Assembly (NCBI GenBank): GCA_040905185.1
Contig: JBBDRZ010000007.1
Coordinates: 558,001 to 622,000 of the forward strand
DNA: 64,000 nucleotides
Source: DASTEQ01 sp040905185
Lineage (GTDB): Bacteria > Chloroflexota > Limnocylindria > QHBO01
Direction of reading: 5' to 3'
The position numbers and the translations under genes were made by a program. Positions 31,800 to 40,133 of this stretch are shown here, one piece after another. The notes beneath the pieces were generated by a model that was not told where the DNA came from, searched no databases, and saw only the letters and a program-made list of their open reading frames with translations. Position 1 is the stretch's first letter. The number at the start of each line of letters is the position of its first letter.

Positions 31800-32911
31800 C
31801 AATCCGGATCCTGGCGCTCATCGGCCGGGGCGAGCGCGGCGGCCGGCACGATGCGCCGCGGCCGCAGACCGGCGAAGTTCACCACCGCCAGGATCATCAC
31901 CAGCCCGGAGAGCAGGTTGACCAGGTCGAGCGGGATGTCGCTGAAGAGCTGCATCATCGCTGAGCCGTTGCTGAGGGCGCCGAAGAAGACGGCGGCCAGC
32001 ACGCAGCCGATGGCGGTGTTGCGTCCGAGCAGCGCTACCGCGATGCCGGTGAACCCGAAGCCGGGCGAGAAGTGGTCGATGAAGCGGCCGTTGACGCCCA
32101 GGACCTGCACCGCGCCGGCGATGCCGGCGATGACGCCGGAGACGACCATCGCAACCACGATGACCCGGACCAGGCTGATGCCTGCCGTGGCCGCGAACCG
32201 CGAGCTCGAGCCGACCAGGTCGAGCTCGTAGCCCAGGGTGGTCTTGCGGAAGACGAACCAGAAGGCAGCCGCCGCGGCGATGGCCAGCGGGAAGCCGATG
32301 CTCAGCTGGCTGGGCGGCGCGAGCGAGCCCAGCCGCGCCTCCGCGGCGATCAGGGGGCTCATCGAGTTTGCGGTGCCCACCGCCAGGAACGGGCCGTTGA
32401 CGAGGTACGAGGTGAGCTGGATCGCGACGAAGTTGAGCATCAGGGTGGTGACCACCTCGTCCACCTGCCAGCGGGCGCGCAGGAAGCCGGGGACGAAGGA
32501 CCAGGCGGCACCCACCGCGGCCGCCAGCAGCAGGGCCGCTGGGAGGAGGATGAGGCCCGGCAGGCCCAGGAACGTGAAGCCGACCCAGGCCGCCGCGAAG
32601 GCGCCGACGTAGAGGGCGCCTTCGACACCCACGTTGAAGACACCGGCGCGGAAGGCGACCGCCGTCGCCAGGCCCGCGAAGAGCACCGGCGTCGTCTGCA
32701 CAAGGGTGTTGGCGATGGCCGGCGTGCTGCCCAGCGACTGCTCAACGAGCAGGCCGTAGGTCGCCACCGGATCGCGCCCAGTGACGAGCAGCACCAGCGC
32801 CCCCGCGACGAGGGCGGCGGCGAAGGGAACGAGTGCCCACGCGGCGCTGGCCGCCGTCCCACGCAGCGGCGAGATCACGGTCGCCGGGGCACGGCCGGCT
32901 TCGACGCTCAT
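31799..32911 (-). CDS. ABC transporter permease, BmpA/nucleoside type (subunit 1, second system)
   Basis: 370 residues. 'AFRAGVFNVGVEGALYVGAF' and 'WQVDEVVTTLMLNFVAIQLT' match the signatures of the permease at 147-1277. The N-terminal 30 residues precede the first helix. Four-base overlaps at both ends show a tightly coupled operon. Confidence 0.9.
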   Translation of the reverse strand: MSVEAGRAPATVISPLRGTAASAAWALVPFAAALVAGALVLLVTGRDPVATYGLLVEQSLGSTPAIANTLVQTTPVLFAGLATAVAFRAGVFNVGVEGALYVGAFAAAWVGFTFLGLPGLILLPAALLLAAAVGAAWSFVPGFLRARWQVDEVVTTLMLNFVAIQLTSYLVNGPFLAVGTANSMSPLIAAEARLGSLAPPSQLSIGFPLAIAAAAAFWFVFRKTTLGYELDLVGSSSRFAATAGISLVRVIVVAMVVSGVIAGIAGAVQVLGVNGRFIDHFSPGFGFTGIAVALLGRNTAIGCVLAAVFFGALSNGSAMMQLFSDIPLDLVNLLSGLVMILAVVNFAGLRPRRIVPAAALAPADERQDPD

Positions 32912-34449
32912 GCTGCCGGCGCTTCCTCAGCGCCCGTCATCAACCGTCCCAGCCGATGGATGTCGATCGCTCCGCGATCGAAGGTGCCGACGATCCGGCC
33001 CTCATAGAGGACCGCCATCCGATCCGACAGCTGAGCCAGCTCGGTCAGTTCCTCGCTGATGAGCAGCACGGCAGCCCCCCGGTCACGGAGCCCCAGGAGC
33101 TGTGCGTGGATGAAGTTGGTGCCCTTGACATCTACCCCGCGGCTGGGGTGCGCGGCGACGAGCACGGCCCCGCCCTCATCCAGCTCGCGACCGACGACCA
33201 GCCGCTGGGCGTTGCCTCCGGACAGAGAGCGCACCGGCGCCTCGGGGCCGGCGGCCACCACGTCGTAGCGCTCGAGCAACCCGCTGGCATAGGCGCGTGC
33301 CGCGGCGGCGTCGATGATGGCGCCTCGCGCGATGGGCGGCCGATCGTAGCGAAGCGCGATCGCGCTGCGGGTGACCGGCCCCTGCGGATCCAGGCCTTCC
33401 GTGGTGCGGTCCTCGGGGATGTAGGCCAGCCCCATCCGGCGCCGCTGGCGGATGCCCAGGTGGGTGGCCTCGCGTCCACCGATGCGAACACTCCCCGTGT
33501 CGGGCCTGCGGAAGCCGAGCGCCACGTCGATCAGCTCGCGCTGACCGTTGCCCTCCACCCCGGCAATGCCCACGATCTCCCCGGCTCGGACCTGGAGCGT
33601 GACACCGTCGAGCATCCGCCGGCCGCCGTCCCCGGCGAGGCCGCAGTCCTCCAGCTCCAAGACTGGCTCGCCTGCGCTGGACGAGGCGACACGGGCCTGG
33701 GGCTGTTCGAGCGTGAGGGCCAGGCCGGGGTCGCCCACCATCAGGCCGGCCAACTGGCCGGCATCGGTGTCGGCGGCGTCGACGGTCGCGACGGCGCGGC
33801 CCCGGCGCATGACCGTCACCCGCTGGGCGATGGCCAGGACCTCGCCGAGCTTGTGGCTGATGAAGACGATCGTCCGTCCACCGGTGGCGAGCTCGCGCAG
33901 GACGGCGAACAGGTCCTCGACCTCGCCGGGGGTCAGCACCGTGGTGGGCTCGTCGAAGATAAGCAGCTCCGCGTCCCGATACAGGAGCCGCATGATCTCG
34001 AGTCGCTGGCGCGCTCCTACCGAGAGCCGGCCGACGGGCGCATCCCAGTCAATCCGCGCCCGCAATTGCTCGGCGAGACGCTTTGCTCGACGACGGGCTT
34101 CCCCACGGTCGAGCATGCCCCCTCGCCGCGGTTCGGCTCCAAGCACCAGGTTCTCGAGCGCCGAGAGCCCGGGGATGAGCTGAAAATGCTGCTGGACCAT
34201 GCCGATCCCGCGGGCGATGGCGGCCTGCGGCGACTCGAGCCGCACAGTCTCGCCGTCGACCAGGATCTCACCGCTGTCGGCGTGCTCGAGCCCGTAGACG
34301 ATGCGGACCAGGGTCGTCTTGCCCGCCCCGTTCTCGCCAACGACGGCGTGGATCGAGCCGCGCGGAATGGAGAGGTTGACGCCGTCGTTGGCCACGACGG
34401 CGTCGAACCGCTTTGTCAGCCCGCGCACCTCCAGGTGCGGCGCGTTCAT
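32908..34449 (-). CDS. ABC transporter ATP-binding protein, double-domain (nucleoside/sugar type)
   Basis: 513 residues with two ATPase domains. Domain 1: Walker A 'GENGAGKTTLVRIVYGLEHA', signature 'LSVGARQRLEIMRLLYRD', Walker B 'LLIFDEPTTVL'. Domain 2 (from about 270): degenerate Walker A 'GIAGVEGNGQRELIDVALG' and signature 'LSGGNAQRLVVGREL', as normal for MglA/YufO proteins. Drives the two permeases downstream. Confidence 0.95.
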   Translation of the reverse strand: MNAPHLEVRGLTKRFDAVVANDGVNLSIPRGSIHAVVGENGAGKTTLVRIVYGLEHADSGEILVDGETVRLESPQAAIARGIGMVQQHFQLIPGLSALENLVLGAEPRRGGMLDRGEARRRAKRLAEQLRARIDWDAPVGRLSVGARQRLEIMRLLYRDAELLIFDEPTTVLTPGEVEDLFAVLRELATGGRTIVFISHKLGEVLAIAQRVTVMRRGRAVATVDAADTDAGQLAGLMVGDPGLALTLEQPQARVASSSAGEPVLELEDCGLAGDGGRRMLDGVTLQVRAGEIVGIAGVEGNGQRELIDVALGFRRPDTGSVRIGGREATHLGIRQRRRMGLAYIPEDRTTEGLDPQGPVTRSAIALRYDRPPIARGAIIDAAAARAYASGLLERYDVVAAGPEAPVRSLSGGNAQRLVVGRELDEGGAVLVAAHPSRGVDVKGTNFIHAQLLGLRDRGAAVLLISEELTELAQLSDRMAVLYEGRIVGTFDRGAIDIHRLGRLMTGAEEAPAA

Positions 34450-35522
34450 TCGGGGAAGTAGTCTGGATACCCCTGCTCGATGACGTTCCAGACCTCGATC
34501 TCACCGTCGATGATCTGCTGCCGCAGCTCGTCGACCTGGTCGACGTACTCGCTCGGGACCAATTCGTGGATGGGTCCGAGCTCCACGCCTCCCGCCGCGA
34601 GGTCGAGGTTCACGACCTCTCCGCCCAGCGTGCCCTCCGCGCAGCCCTTGACGGACTGGTAGACGGCCTCATCGGTCCGCTTGACCATGCTGGTCAGGAC
34701 CGCGTCGGGCGCGATAGACGACTGATCGGTGTCGACACCGATCGCCCACTTGCCAGCGTCCTCGGCCTCCTGGATCACACCCAGGCCGGCGCCGCCGGCG
34801 ATCTGGTAGACGATGTCGGCCCCCTGCTCGAACATGGCCTCAGCCGCCTGCTGGCCCTTGGTGGCATCGCCGAAGTCGTTCGTGTAGCTCACCAGGACCT
34901 CGACATCGGGGTTGATGTCCATGGCGCCCTGCATGAACCCGACGATGAACTTGTCGATGCCGGTTGATTTCGTGCCGCCCACGGCACCGATGACCAGATC
35001 GTCATTGATGCCCGGGATGGAGGTGTCACTCGTAACCAGTGCGGCCAAAGCGCCGGCCAGGTAGCCGCCTTCGTGCTCGGCGAAGACGAAGCTCGTGATG
35101 TTGTCACCCTCGAGCGGCAGGTTCATGAAGGTCCACTGGGTATCGGGGAAATCACCGGCGACGGCGGTCAGCGCATCGGCCGTGCTGAACTCGAGGTCGA
35201 TCACGACGCCGAATCCAGCCTGGCCGGCCTGCCGCAGGACCGCCTCCCCCTGACTGACGATGTCGGGGGATTCAATCCGCTGCGCCTCGATGCCGAACTC
35301 ATCCTCAGCTCGGGTCAGCCCCTCATTAGCCAGGTCGTTGTAGCTTTGATCTCCGAGGCCGCCCTGGGCGATGATCATCGCCACCTCCGGGCATGTCGCC
35401 GCCTCGGGGCTCGCCGTGACGGTCTCGGTTGCGCCTGGCGGCGGCGAGCCGCTGGTCGTGCAGGCGGTCAAGAGCAGGGCCGCCACCGGCACCACTCTGG
35501 CAAAGCGCGGAATGTGTCTCAT
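34446..35522 (-). CDS. BMP-family substrate-binding lipoprotein
   Basis: 358 residues. Signal peptide with lipobox 'LLLTAC' (Cys21), a low-complexity linker, then 'VAMIIAQGGLGDQSYNDLAN' and 'DIVYQIAGGAGLGVIQEAED', hallmarks of the BmpA/PnrA family that binds purine or other nucleosides. Anchored to the outer face of the membrane. Feeds the ABC transporter encoded by the next three genes. Confidence 0.93.
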   Translation of the reverse strand: MRHIPRFARVVPVAALLLTACTTSGSPPPGATETVTASPEAATCPEVAMIIAQGGLGDQSYNDLANEGLTRAEDEFGIEAQRIESPDIVSQGEAVLRQAGQAGFGVVIDLEFSTADALTAVAGDFPDTQWTFMNLPLEGDNITSFVFAEHEGGYLAGALAALVTSDTSIPGINDDLVIGAVGGTKSTGIDKFIVGFMQGAMDINPDVEVLVSYTNDFGDATKGQQAAEAMFEQGADIVYQIAGGAGLGVIQEAEDAGKWAIGVDTDQSSIAPDAVLTSMVKRTDEAVYQSVKGCAEGTLGGEVVNLDLAAGGVELGPIHELVPSEYVDQVDELRQQIIDGEIEVWNVIEQGYPDYFPE

Positions 35523-35534
35523 GGGTCTCTCCTC

Positions 35535-36350
35535 CTACCGGTTTCGTCGCTCAAGCTGAACCACGTAGTCGTACTTGTCACCGAGGTATATCGCCCGCAC
35601 CGCTTCGACCAGCTCGTCGTTGGCCGATCGACTGAGACGCAGGACGCTCATCACCGGGGTCCCCCTCGACACCCCGAGCAGCGCCGCCTCCGACGTTCCC
35701 GCGCCACGCGCCACAAGATGCTCTTCGGCCCACGCCAAGCGGTGCCCGGAGCCTTCGATGGCTGCGTAGAACGAGAAGCCGGGCTCGCGCAGCAGCTCGG
35801 CCTCGGTGAGGCCAATCGCGGCGGCGAACCAGGCTGGGGTGAGCGTGGTGTGGACGCCCACCGGCGTGTCGTTGGCGATCCGCAGGCGCACGAATCGGAC
35901 GACCTCGGTCCCTGGATAGTGCTCGGCGGGCGCTGGTTCGTCGTCCGAGACGGAGTGCCGCGGTGACTCGCCTGCCCCCAGCCGCTCGAAAGCCACCAGC
36001 CGACTTGACGACCGCATCCGCTGCTCGGTCAGGTGCTCGGTGAACGAAGCAAGGTCGGGGAGTGTGCGGCTCAGGCGGGGCAGGGCGACGAACGTGCCGC
36101 GGCCCTGGTGGCGCTCGACCAGCCCGTCGCGCTCCAGCAGCCCCAGCGTGTGGCGAATCGTGGCGCGGCTAACGCGGAACAGATCGCGGAGCTCGTTCTC
36201 GGACGGCAGTGCGTCACCCGCGCTGAGCTGGCGCTTGTCGATGAGCGCCAGCACCTGCTGGCGGATCTGCAGGTACAGCGGGACGCCCCGGTCGCGATCG
36301 ATCTCGGCGCTGAGGACCACCGGTGCAGAATCTCCTCGAGAGGTGGTCAT
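35535..36350 (-). CDS. GntR/HutC-family regulator of the nucleoside operon
   Basis: 271 residues from ATG 36350; longer frames upstream are unsupported. 'VPLYLQIRQQVLALIDKRQL' and 'LPSENELRDLFRVSRATIRH' are the GntR winged helix; the C-terminal part ('VVRFVRLRIANDTPVGVHTT') is a UTRA ligand domain. First gene of the operon, 12 bases ahead of the lipoprotein gene. A seven-base dyad (CACTTGT/ACAAGTG) lies 6 bases ahead of the start, so autoregulation with a nucleoside-derived inducer is likely. Confidence 0.92.
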   Translation of the reverse strand: MTTSRGDSAPVVLSAEIDRDRGVPLYLQIRQQVLALIDKRQLSAGDALPSENELRDLFRVSRATIRHTLGLLERDGLVERHQGRGTFVALPRLSRTLPDLASFTEHLTEQRMRSSSRLVAFERLGAGESPRHSVSDDEPAPAEHYPGTEVVRFVRLRIANDTPVGVHTTLTPAWFAAAIGLTEAELLREPGFSFYAAIEGSGHRLAWAEEHLVARGAGTSEAALLGVSRGTPVMSVLRLSRSANDELVEAVRAIYLGDKYDYVVQLERRNR

Positions 36351-36355
36351 TCTGC

Positions 36356-36381
36356 CACTTGTTCGGTCGTCCGTACAAGTG
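36356..36381. promoter_or_regulatory. probable GntR operator
   Basis: Perfect inverted repeat CACTTGT (36356-36362) and ACAAGTG (36375-36381) with a 12-base spacer, directly ahead of the GntR start. It sits where the operon promoter should be. Confidence 0.65.
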
Positions 36382-36435
36382 CGTTTCTGATGGGTTTTCC
36401 GACACGGTGAAGGGTGCAGCTGCGACCGTGGGGTC

Positions 36436-36717
36436 GTGCCGGGGCCCGACCAAGAGCTGCCGGGGTTCGAGTGGGATCCGGGCAAGGCCGCGCGCAATCG
36501 GCATAAGCACGGAGTCGGTTTCCGCGAGGCGACCACCGTATTCGACGATCCGCAGGCCGTAACCGTGGTCGGCATCTGGCACTCCGGAGGGGAGGCCCGG
36601 TGGATCACCATCGGGCGTTCTGACCTTGGCCGAGGGCTGGTGGTTAGCCATGCCGAACGCGGGAGTACCATGCGGATCATCTCAGCACGGCCCGCCTCTG
36701 GGCGGGAACTGCCATGA
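36436..36717 (+). CDS. brnT: BrnT-type toxin
   Basis: 93 residues from GTG 36436. 'FEWDPGKAARNRHKHGVGFR' followed by 'EATTVFDDPQ', 'EARWITIGRSDLGRGLVVSH' and 'MRIISARPASGRE' is the BrnT pattern (RelE-fold ribonuclease) nearly word for word. Overlaps the antitoxin gene by four bases. No promoter I trust was seen; the GntR gene lies divergent on the other side. Confidence 0.9.
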   Translation: MPGPDQELPGFEWDPGKAARNRHKHGVGFREATTVFDDPQAVTVVGIWHSGGEARWITIGRSDLGRGLVVSHAERGSTMRIISARPASGRELP

Positions 36718-36899
36718 AGAAGCCAGGCCCCGAACAAGAGCGAGACGACTTGCTGGAGGAGTACGACTTCTCGAAGGGAAAACGCGGCGTCTTCTACGAG
36801 TGGTACCAGCGGGCGAAAGGCCGCTTCCGGCTGGTGACGGACGAGGAGGATCGGCTCCGCCAGGGGAAAGCCAAGGCGCGGAAGCGGGCAGAGCGCTAG
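36714..36899 (+). CDS. BrnA-like antitoxin (short)
   Basis: 61 residues, ATGA overlap with brnT. 'EEYDFSKGKRGVFYEWYQRA' resembles the toxin-binding start of BrnA-like antitoxins; the C-terminus is highly basic (KAKARKRAER) instead of a clear ribbon-helix-helix. Identified by position and the 'DFSKGKRG' motif. Confidence 0.75.
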   Translation: MKKPGPEQERDDLLEEYDFSKGKRGVFYEWYQRAKGRFRLVTDEEDRLRQGKAKARKRAER

Positions 36900-36926
36900 C
36901 CAGAGAGGGTCGGCAGTCTGGGCGGG

Positions 36927-37433
36927 CTACTCCGCCGGGAAGTCCTTGGGGCGCGAGGCGTAGGCCCACATCGAGATCGGGGCGATCCGGAAGAAGACGA
37001 CGTCGCCCCACGTGTATGGATCGGACCCGTACTGCGCCATCCACGCCCCGTGGATCTCGTCGTGGTCGATGTGCTCACGGGTGATCCACTCCACCGTCCC
37101 GTTGGCGACCACCGCGATCCGGTCGGCCTCCATGTAGACCGCCGAGCAGGCGGCATTGGCCCGCAGGTGGGCGATCCGGGTGGCCTTGACATCGGTCGAC
37201 AGGGTGAATCGGCCGTGGAGGAAGAGGCTGTCGAGCGGGGAGACGCGGGGCTGGCCGCGAGGCGTGACCGTGGCGAAGGCGACGATCCGGGTGCCCTCCA
37301 GGTATCGGCATACCTGCTCCGCGGTCAGGCGCCGCTCCGGGGTAACGATGGCGATCATGTGCGGGTTGGCGCGGGCCAGGTGCGCGTCGAACATCCGCTG
37401 GAGCTCCGCGATCTCCTCGGGCGTTTCGCGCAC
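36927..37433 (-). CDS. pyridoxamine 5'-phosphate oxidase (PPOX) family protein
   Basis: 168 residues, GTG start. Flavin-binding split-barrel pattern: 'AFATVTPRGQPRVSPLDSLF', 'GRFTLSTDVKATRIAHLRAN' and 'ACSAVYMEADRIAVVANGTV'. Likely binds FMN or F420 and reduces a small molecule; substrate unknown. A nearly identical piece of this gene is fused into the remnant at 26877-27050, so the locus has been duplicated or exchanged. Confidence 0.85.
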   Translation of the reverse strand: MRETPEEIAELQRMFDAHLARANPHMIAIVTPERRLTAEQVCRYLEGTRIVAFATVTPRGQPRVSPLDSLFLHGRFTLSTDVKATRIAHLRANAACSAVYMEADRIAVVANGTVEWITREHIDHDEIHGAWMAQYGSDPYTWGDVVFFRIAPISMWAYASRPKDFPAE

Positions 37434-37548
37434 GAGGCGAGTCTACGGTCGCGCTCATGACCGCGCGGCCATCGGCGGCTGAAGATCAGCGTCGAGTAGG
37501 TTGGCGGTAAGGGGTCGCCACCATCATCGGTCTGGTCCAGAAGGGATG

Positions 37549-37576
37549 TTGACAACTGCTACATGTGCAGTATGTT
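37549..37576 (+). promoter_or_regulatory. promoter and operator of the excisionase-like gene
   Basis: TTGACA (37549-37554), 16-base spacer, TATGTT (37571-37576). Between them ACTGC and GCAGT form a five-base dyad around TACATGT, so a bound repressor would sit between the two boxes. A seven-codon ORF (MRSRNCV, 37589-37612) starts near the expected transcript start and overlaps the GTG of the real gene. Confidence 0.7.
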
Positions 37577-37604
37577 GACGTAACACGCATGAGAAGCAGG
37601 AACT

Positions 37605-37871
37605 GTGTTTGAGCGGAAGCCGTTCTACGCGCCACTCGAGGTGGCCAGGATCACCGGGCAACACCCCTCGACCATCCTGCGCTACATCCACGATGGGCGT
37701 CTGCACGCGGTGCGGCTGTCGGAGCGGACGTATCGGATTCCCCACGCCGCGCTGCTGACCTGGCTCCAGGACGCGGCGCTGCAGCCCATCCACCGCACCC
37801 GCGAGCCGGGAGCCAGCGCCGCTGGGCGGCAGGCCGCCCAAACCGAGGATCGCTCGCCCGTTTCGGCATGA
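37605..37871 (+). CDS. excisionase-like helix-turn-helix protein
   Basis: 88 residues from GTG 37605. 'FYAPLEVARITGQHPSTILR' then 'YIHDGRLHAVRLSERTYRIP' is the MerR/Xis-like HTH_17 domain that occupies the first 50 residues; the rest is Ala/Gln/Arg-rich linker. Overlaps the next gene by four bases. Such proteins serve as phage or plasmid excisionases and as antitoxins; given the overlap with a 156-aa protein and the operator ahead of it, a TA-type role is likely. Confidence 0.8.
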   Translation: MFERKPFYAPLEVARITGQHPSTILRYIHDGRLHAVRLSERTYRIPHAALLTWLQDAALQPIHRTREPGASAAGRQAAQTEDRSPVSA

Positions 37872-38338
37872 CCGTCGGCCGGACCGACGGCCGGACCGGG
37901 CAACAGCTGCACCGCTGGTGGCTTACGGTTGAACAGCGCCTGGCGATCGATGGCGAGCTGACGGTCACCGAGGATCCGGCGGACCCCGGATACCGGCGCT
38001 TCAACCTCGAGGCGCCGGGGCACGGGCTGGCCAGCGAGGCGACGTTCCGGTACGAGGAGTGGCATGAACGCCGGCGCAGCCGCTGGGTGGTGCGAGAGTA
38101 CGTGTATCACTCACTGGATCGGCTGATGGGCGGCGAGATGGGCTACCACTGGCATCCGCTGCACCGCGCGGACCCGGCGGGGGGGCCGGTCCATCACGTG
38201 GTGTGCCGCCCTTCGAGTGGGGAGAGCGGGCATTACCGCTCATTCCACGTCTCACTGCTGGAGGCGCACGAGGCGCTCTATCGCCGGTACGCGGCGGCGG
38301 AGCGGATCGACTGCTCGGGATTCCTCCCGTTGTGGTGA
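37868..38338 (+). CDS. 156-aa protein of unknown function paired with the excisionase-like gene
   Basis: ATGA overlap with the HTH gene. Visible core: 'FNLEAPGHGLASEATFRYEE', 'SRWVVREYVYHSLDRLMGGE', 'GYHWHPLHRADPAGGPVHHV' and 'RSFHVSLLEAHEALYRRYAA'. The arrangement of aromatic strand, Arg-x-x-Tyr strand and His-rich segment is reminiscent of small toxin families such as TumE/DUF6516, but I cannot place it. Candidate toxin. Confidence 0.5.
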   Translation: MTVGRTDGRTGQQLHRWWLTVEQRLAIDGELTVTEDPADPGYRRFNLEAPGHGLASEATFRYEEWHERRRSRWVVREYVYHSLDRLMGGEMGYHWHPLHRADPAGGPVHHVVCRPSSGESGHYRSFHVSLLEAHEALYRRYAAAERIDCSGFLPLW

Positions 38339-38488
38339 TTGGCCTATAGTCCGCGTAGTCGCACTCACTGCGGCGACCTATCACGAGTGGCCCGAGAGCC
38401 CTGGCTCGATGACGGCCCGGCAACCGAACCGCTGTCCCTCACGGCGGAGACGGTGCCCCAGCCAGGATCGATAGGAGGACTGAGGACC

Positions 38489-39205
38489 ATGCCTCGCCCG
38501 TTCGACGGTTACCCCTACCTGGTGACCCGCATCGGCCACACCGACCTGCGCAACGTGGCCATCCTGCCCGCCGACTGGCCCCGCCAGCGGCTCATCGACC
38601 TGGCCCGCCGCCAGGCGGCCGCCAACCAGCTGGAGTCGTGCCTGTGCCTCGGTCCGGCCGATGCGGTGTACGTCGACCCCGGCGGCGCCATCCGGGCCGA
38701 CGCGCACCTCCCGTTGGGCATTCCGGTTGTCGAGCGCTTACCCCTGGCCGAGCCGATCCCGGACAGCCCCGACGTCCGCGCGCGGCGGGCGCGGCTGGCG
38801 ACGTACGCGGCCGCGCATACCCCCGGCGGCTACCAGGTCGGCGACGGGCTGGAGGGTGGCCGGCGCGCCGGCCCGGACGACATCGCCCGGCTGTCGCGTC
38901 CGCGCCGCGATCGGAGCGGGGTCCAGCCTCCGGCCGGGCTGCGCCGCTGCCGGCGGTGCCGGGGCCTGGCGGGGGAGTTCCTCGCCGTTCGGGGCGAGGG
39001 GAACGGCGACCCGACACCCCGCGTCATCGGGGTCCATTGCCGCTGCGACAACCACAATCGCTGCGCCCGCTGCGGTCGGGCGCTGGCCTCCGATCGGCTC
39101 AGCGCGTACACGTGGGACGAGGGCGAAGGCAAGCCCTGGTACCTGGCCGCCTACGCCGCCTTCAGCCACACCTGCCCGCGGCGCTATCGGTCCATCAGGA
39201 CGTAG
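38489..39205 (+). CDS. zinc-ribbon protein of unknown function
   Basis: 238 residues from ATG 38489 behind ATAGGAGGACTGAGG; an ORF start at 38339 is upstream of the ribosome site and rejected. N-terminal half: 'YPYLVTRIGHTDLRNVAILP', 'LESCLCLGPADAVYVDPGGA'. C-terminal half has Cys clusters 'LRRCRRCRGLAGEF', 'GVHCRCDNHNRCARCGRALA' and 'FSHTCPRRYR', enough for two zinc ribbons. No family recognised; not clearly coupled to the previous gene. Confidence 0.65.
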   Translation: MPRPFDGYPYLVTRIGHTDLRNVAILPADWPRQRLIDLARRQAAANQLESCLCLGPADAVYVDPGGAIRADAHLPLGIPVVERLPLAEPIPDSPDVRARRARLATYAAAHTPGGYQVGDGLEGGRRAGPDDIARLSRPRRDRSGVQPPAGLRRCRRCRGLAGEFLAVRGEGNGDPTPRVIGVHCRCDNHNRCARCGRALASDRLSAYTWDEGEGKPWYLAAYAAFSHTCPRRYRSIRT

Positions 39206-39268
39206 GCCGTCGATCACCCGCTGACTGGGCTGGCGACCTGCGGCTGACCCCCGGACCCCGCGGCGCGC

Positions 39269-39715
39269 TCAGGAGACGGCGATCGCGAACAGCCGATGGG
39301 TGCCATCGAGCCCCTTCAGCTCGACGTCTCGGCTCTCGAGGAACTTGACTCCCGAATCGCCGACCAGATCGTGCACCAGGCTCGAGACGAGCACCTCACC
39401 TCCGAGCGCATGGCTCGCGACCCGCGCGGCGTAGTTCACCGTGGTCCCGTAGAAGCCATCGGCCTCCTGCAGGACGTCGCCGGTGTGAATGCCAATCCGT
39501 ACCCGGATCGGCGGTGAGGCCTCCGCGAACGCGTCACGGATCGCCGTCTGAATGGCCTTCGCGCAGGTCACGGCCCGCCGAGCGCTTGCAAACGCCAGCA
39601 GCGAGCCGTCCCCCTGGGTCTCCACGACCCGGCCGCGGTGCCCGCCCACCGTCTCGCGGATAACGTCGTGGTGCCGGCGGACGGTTTCCATCCACTGTGG
39701 TACGCTGTGGCACAT
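39269..39715 (-). pseudogene. truncated class III adenylate/guanylate cyclase domain
   Basis: 148 residues. It keeps 'RRHHDVIRETVGGHRGRVVE', the second metal Asp in 'TQGDGSLLAFAS', 'RIGIHTGDVLQEADGFYGTT' and 'VNYAARVASHALGGEVLVSS', but lacks the first motif (FTDIEGST) with the other metal-binding Asp. Its ATG (39713-39715) overlaps the ATG of the divergent DUF433-like gene, where the natural 5' end should continue, so the TA pair appears to have replaced the start. Catalysis is not expected. Confidence 0.75.
39701..39706 (+). promoter_or_regulatory. -10 box of the DUF433/DUF5615 pair
   Basis: TACGCT at 39701-39706, seven bases before the ATG at 39714. It lies inside a direct repeat TGTGGtacgcTGTGG that may be the antitoxin-binding site. 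Leaderless transcript predicted. Confidence 0.45.
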
Positions 39716-40133
39716 GGCAGCACCCCGCCAACATCTGACGTTTCGGCTTCCCGAGCCGACCCTGGCCCGCCTCGACGAGCGGGCCCACCAGATCCGCGAG
39801 ACGCGGACCGGCCTGGCTGAGCGCTACCTGGAAGAGGGGCTGCGGATGGACGAGCACCCCGGCATCGGCTTCGTGGACGGACCGGCCGGGAGACGAGCGG
39901 TCCTGGTGGGTATCGGCCTCGACGTGTGGGAGGTCATCGGCATCGTCAAGGCGAATCGCGGTTCGGCAGCCGCCACGGCCCGCTACCTCGAGGTGCCCGA
40001 AGGCCGAATTCGCGACGCGGTGCGGTACTACGCCTCATTCCCTGACGAGATCGACCAGTGGTTGGCCACACAGGCGGCCGTCGCGGAGCGTGAGGAGGCG
40101 GCCGCGCGCCGCGAACGCGCGATTCTGCGGTGA
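39714..40133 (+). CDS. DUF433-like antitoxin
   Basis: 139 residues from ATG 39714. A ribbon-helix-helix-like start 'QHLTFRLPEPTLARLDERAH' is followed by a DUF433-like helix-turn-helix: 'VGIGLDVWEVIGIVKANRGS', 'ARYLEVPEGRIRDAVRYYAS' and 'PDEIDQWL'. It overlaps the DUF5615 toxin by four bases, the usual arrangement for this class. Confidence 0.82.
   Translation: MAAPRQHLTFRLPEPTLARLDERAHQIRETRTGLAERYLEEGLRMDEHPGIGFVDGPAGRRAVLVGIGLDVWEVIGIVKANRGSAAATARYLEVPEGRIRDAVRYYASFPDEIDQWLATQAAVAEREEAAARRERAILR

Noticed and set aside
30304..31821. 505-codon frame running from the second permease into the hydrolase
   Set aside because: Only the last 196 residues (hydrolase) make sense; the first 300 are Arg/Pro/Gly-rich shadow of the permease gene.
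38339..38488. Upstream extension of the zinc-ribbon gene at 38489
   Set aside because: A strong ribosome site (AGGAGGACTGAGG) lies just ahead of ATG 38489 and the extension has no domain-like content.
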